Shown in pieces: positions 31,142 to 32,677 of a stretch of DNA of 32,677 nucleotides; within the stretch, counting starts at the first letter, position 1, and each line of letters begins with the position of its first letter. The stretch lies in the IMG/VR virus record IMGVR_UViG_3300018083_000090, positions 1 through 32,677 of that record; one strand, written 5' to 3'. The notes beneath the pieces were generated by a model. That model was not told the DNA's origin and ran no database searches. It worked only from the letters and a program-made list of their open reading frames with translations. Both the position numbers and the translations under genes were made by a program. The stretch comes from a virus.

Positions 31142-31388
31142 TTAGATGCTTCTCAAGCGCCACTTCTGCTTTACGTGAAGAAGTAAACTTCTCACCATCA
31201 AATAGCTCTTTACCCTTGTTGTCAACTACTTTCCACAACTGCCAGGGATTCACTTGAACGACATGATACTTCTTGCCGTTACTGGTCTCAACATGGCGAA
31301 TAGCTATCTGATCATCATCTAGCTCTTTGAACTCACCTGTGAAACCGTCAGTCATTGGATTGTCGATCCTGCTAATCTTCTTATTCAT
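31134..31388 (-). CDS. Hypothetical protein between tail genes, 84 aa
   Basis: Start set at the ATG giving MNKKISRIDNPMTDGFTGEF, because AAGGA lies eight bases upstream; a start three codons earlier sits on the ribosome site. The protein has a beta-rich centre (IAIRHVETSNGKKYHVVQVN) and ends in a basic helix. It overlaps the nozzle gene by eight bases. It may be a small tail or assembly factor; no family is recognised. Confidence 0.65.
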   Translation of the reverse strand: MNKKISRIDNPMTDGFTGEFKELDDDQIAIRHVETSNGKKYHVVQVNPWQLWKVVDNKGKELFDGEKFTSSRKAEVALEKHLNA

Positions 31389-31390
31389 AA

Positions 31391-32203
31391 TTACCATCCT
31401 TGCTTTTGTCTACGATTAATCGTTGTACTCGTCATACCCCTACGTCCAAAGTGCCTATCAATTTGATTGAGAGGATGTTCTCTGGGAGCAGTCCACTTGT
31501 TCTTCTGAGTCTGTATCTGTTGCTTACGTACTTCCTTTGCTGCTTCTGGATGCTGCATCTGTTTTAACTGGAAGAAGGCCCTAACTCTAGCTTTGTTCTT
31601 CAATAGAGAGAACTGTGTAGGATCCAGATCTGGAGTAAAGGTATCTACCATATTGAATGTTGGTAGAATGATTCCCATACACATGGTCTTACTTTTCTGT
31701 AGTGTACTATCTAATGAGCTATCATAGCTATCAAAGATGAAGGTATGATCATCCATAGTAGTGAACCACTGTGGCATCTTATCAGACTGATACATTATCT
31801 CAAATGTCTCAGAGTTCTGTTGATAGGCCATCTCTCCAACATTTGAAGTTTGCCCGATCAAGCCACGCTGGTGTTCCATGAAGTCTTCAAAGTTCATGAA
31901 GGTTACATCTTCATATCTGGAGTATGTATCATCAGCTCCTTGATTATTATACTTAACATTCCTAACTAGACTGACAGTATCGGGGATAGTCATAAGAGTT
32001 GGCTTAGTGATATCGATACTAGCATTAAGCTCGAAGAGACCTTCATGCTCTGGAAGCTGGAGTTCAATGGAAAGATCATAGAAAGTGCTACGAATAATAG
32101 TAGCGATCTGCATGGACTCAACAGTATCATCAATACTATTGACCTCATCGCTATCCATATCAGAAGCAATTTCCTGAACCATATCTAGTAGGGTGAACTT
32201 CAT
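31391..32203 (-). CDS. Tail tubular protein A-like gatekeeper, 270 aa
   Basis: The start MKFTLLDMVQEIASDMDSDE followed by VNSIDDTVESMQIATIIRSTFYDL is the typical opening helix pair of podovirus head-to-tail adaptor proteins (T7 gp11 type). The C-terminus is basic and Gln-rich (QIQTQKNKW, RRGMTSTTINRRQKQGW). Length is somewhat above T7 gp11 (196 aa). It should form the ring that joins the portal to the nozzle. It begins at the base after the previous stop (TAAATG). Confidence 0.8.
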   Translation of the reverse strand: MKFTLLDMVQEIASDMDSDEVNSIDDTVESMQIATIIRSTFYDLSIELQLPEHEGLFELNASIDITKPTLMTIPDTVSLVRNVKYNNQGADDTYSRYEDVTFMNFEDFMEHQRGLIGQTSNVGEMAYQQNSETFEIMYQSDKMPQWFTTMDDHTFIFDSYDSSLDSTLQKSKTMCMGIILPTFNMVDTFTPDLDPTQFSLLKNKARVRAFFQLKQMQHPEAAKEVRKQQIQTQKNKWTAPREHPLNQIDRHFGRRGMTSTTINRRQKQGW

Positions 32204-32473
32204 TTAGATAAACCCGATCTTCTTTAAGCCAGTGCTAATCCAAGCAGTGAATAGAAAACTAATCATTCCTACTACGCCTGCTGCATACATAACCTTCTTT
32301 TCTAATTTAGTAACCTTATCCCAAGAAACTTCGTCTTTCTTGATGTGTTCAGTGAGCTGCATTATCAAGGAATCGACTTTGCCTTCGAGGCGGCCGAGAC
32401 TCCTTTGGAGATCGTAGTCTGTTTCCCTACGGTAGTCTGTGGGTTCTTGGAGCATTCTTCTTTCCCGATCCAT
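32204..32473 (-). CDS. XhlA-like holin candidate, 89 aa
   Basis: A charged N-terminal half with coiled-coil spacing (LGRLEGKVDSLIMQLTEHIK and VTKLEKKV) leads to one membrane helix at about 62-80 (VMYAAGVVGMISFLFTAWIS) and a short basic tail. This topology matches XhlA-type haemolysin/holin proteins of similar length. The first 108 bp overlap the lipoprotein gene in another frame; an internal start at 32455 would shorten the overlap. Context beside a lipoprotein supports a lysis cassette, but the function is inferred. Confidence 0.6.
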   Translation of the reverse strand: MDRERRMLQEPTDYRRETDYDLQRSLGRLEGKVDSLIMQLTEHIKKDEVSWDKVTKLEKKVMYAAGVVGMISFLFTAWISTGLKKIGFI

Positions 32474-32667
32474 TGTTCTCTCGCCACGTTCAGGGCCAGC
32501 AGGGCCGAAGCTGTTCCAGGTGTTAGTATATCAGCTTTATCGACACAGATCAAGGTCCAATCCGGTTTTAATTGTGCACGATTAGCAATTATGACAGTAT
32601 CGTTTGCGCAGCTCACCATTGGCAGTATCAAGCTTAATGCGAGCACGCTCTTTAGCAACCTTTTCAT
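32365..32667 (-). CDS. Small lipoprotein, possible spanin component, 100 aa
   Basis: The N-terminus MKRLLKSVLALSLILPMVSC is a lipoprotein signal peptide with Cys20 as the lipid site, although Met at position -3 is less common. The mature part has two later cysteines and a polar tail rich in Lys, Thr and Ser. A short lipoprotein overlapping a one-span membrane protein suggests an outer-membrane spanin (Rz1-like) in a lysis cassette, but the proline-rich character of Rz1 is absent. It starts ten bases from the right edge, so upstream context is missing. Confidence 0.6.
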   Translation of the reverse strand: MKRLLKSVLALSLILPMVSCANDTVIIANRAQLKPDWTLICVDKADILTPGTASALLALNVAREQWIGKEECSKNPQTTVGKQTTISKGVSAASKAKSIP

Positions 32668-32677
32668 TGATCTTAGA

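Overview
The window is part of a tailed-phage genome, most likely a podovirus. Evidence for this is a family A DNA polymerase, a fused primase-helicase, an endonuclease I-type resolvase, a tail-tube pair and three very large ejection-type virion proteins. No integrase, bacterial housekeeping gene or insertion sequence is visible. The host and phage species cannot be named from the sequence alone. The amidoligase, ATP-grasp and glutamine amidotransferase set recalls phiEco32-type phages.

Layout. (1) 1-4138, plus strand: an accessory region with an HNH nuclease, many small proteins (several with one membrane segment or cysteine pairs), two CCA-encoding tRNA genes and two gene-free, strongly structured stretches (994-1331 and 2970-4138). 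The larger, about 1.17 kb, looks like a giant ornate non-coding RNA of the GOLLD/ROOL kind and contains a tRNA elbow (T arm plus D arm) in circularly permuted order. (2) 4139-10274: tightly overlapping genes forming an amide-bond modification system: gamma-glutamylcyclotransferase-like protein, class II glutamine amidotransferase, two unlike amidoligases, an ATP-grasp ligase and two unknown partners. A hairpin with a T run ends the block. (3) 10344-17589: DNA replication, repair and recombination: primase-helicase, uracil-DNA glycosylase, DNA polymerase, a probable ssDNA-binding protein, a Cas4-like Fe-S nuclease and endonuclease I, with small genes between them. (4) A terminator at 17578-17602 separates this block from a convergent minus-strand block (17604-32667). 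Read right to left, that block encodes a lipoprotein, an XhlA-like holin candidate, tail tube proteins and the ejection proteins. Terminase, portal and capsid genes are not in the window.

Genes in blocks 2-4 mostly overlap by TAATG, ATGA or about 8 bp, which implies translational coupling in long transcripts. The most notable points are the two structured RNA regions, the amide-ligase operon, a DNA polymerase with both members of a conserved active-site pair replaced, and Myb/SANT-like repeats at the end of a virion protein.
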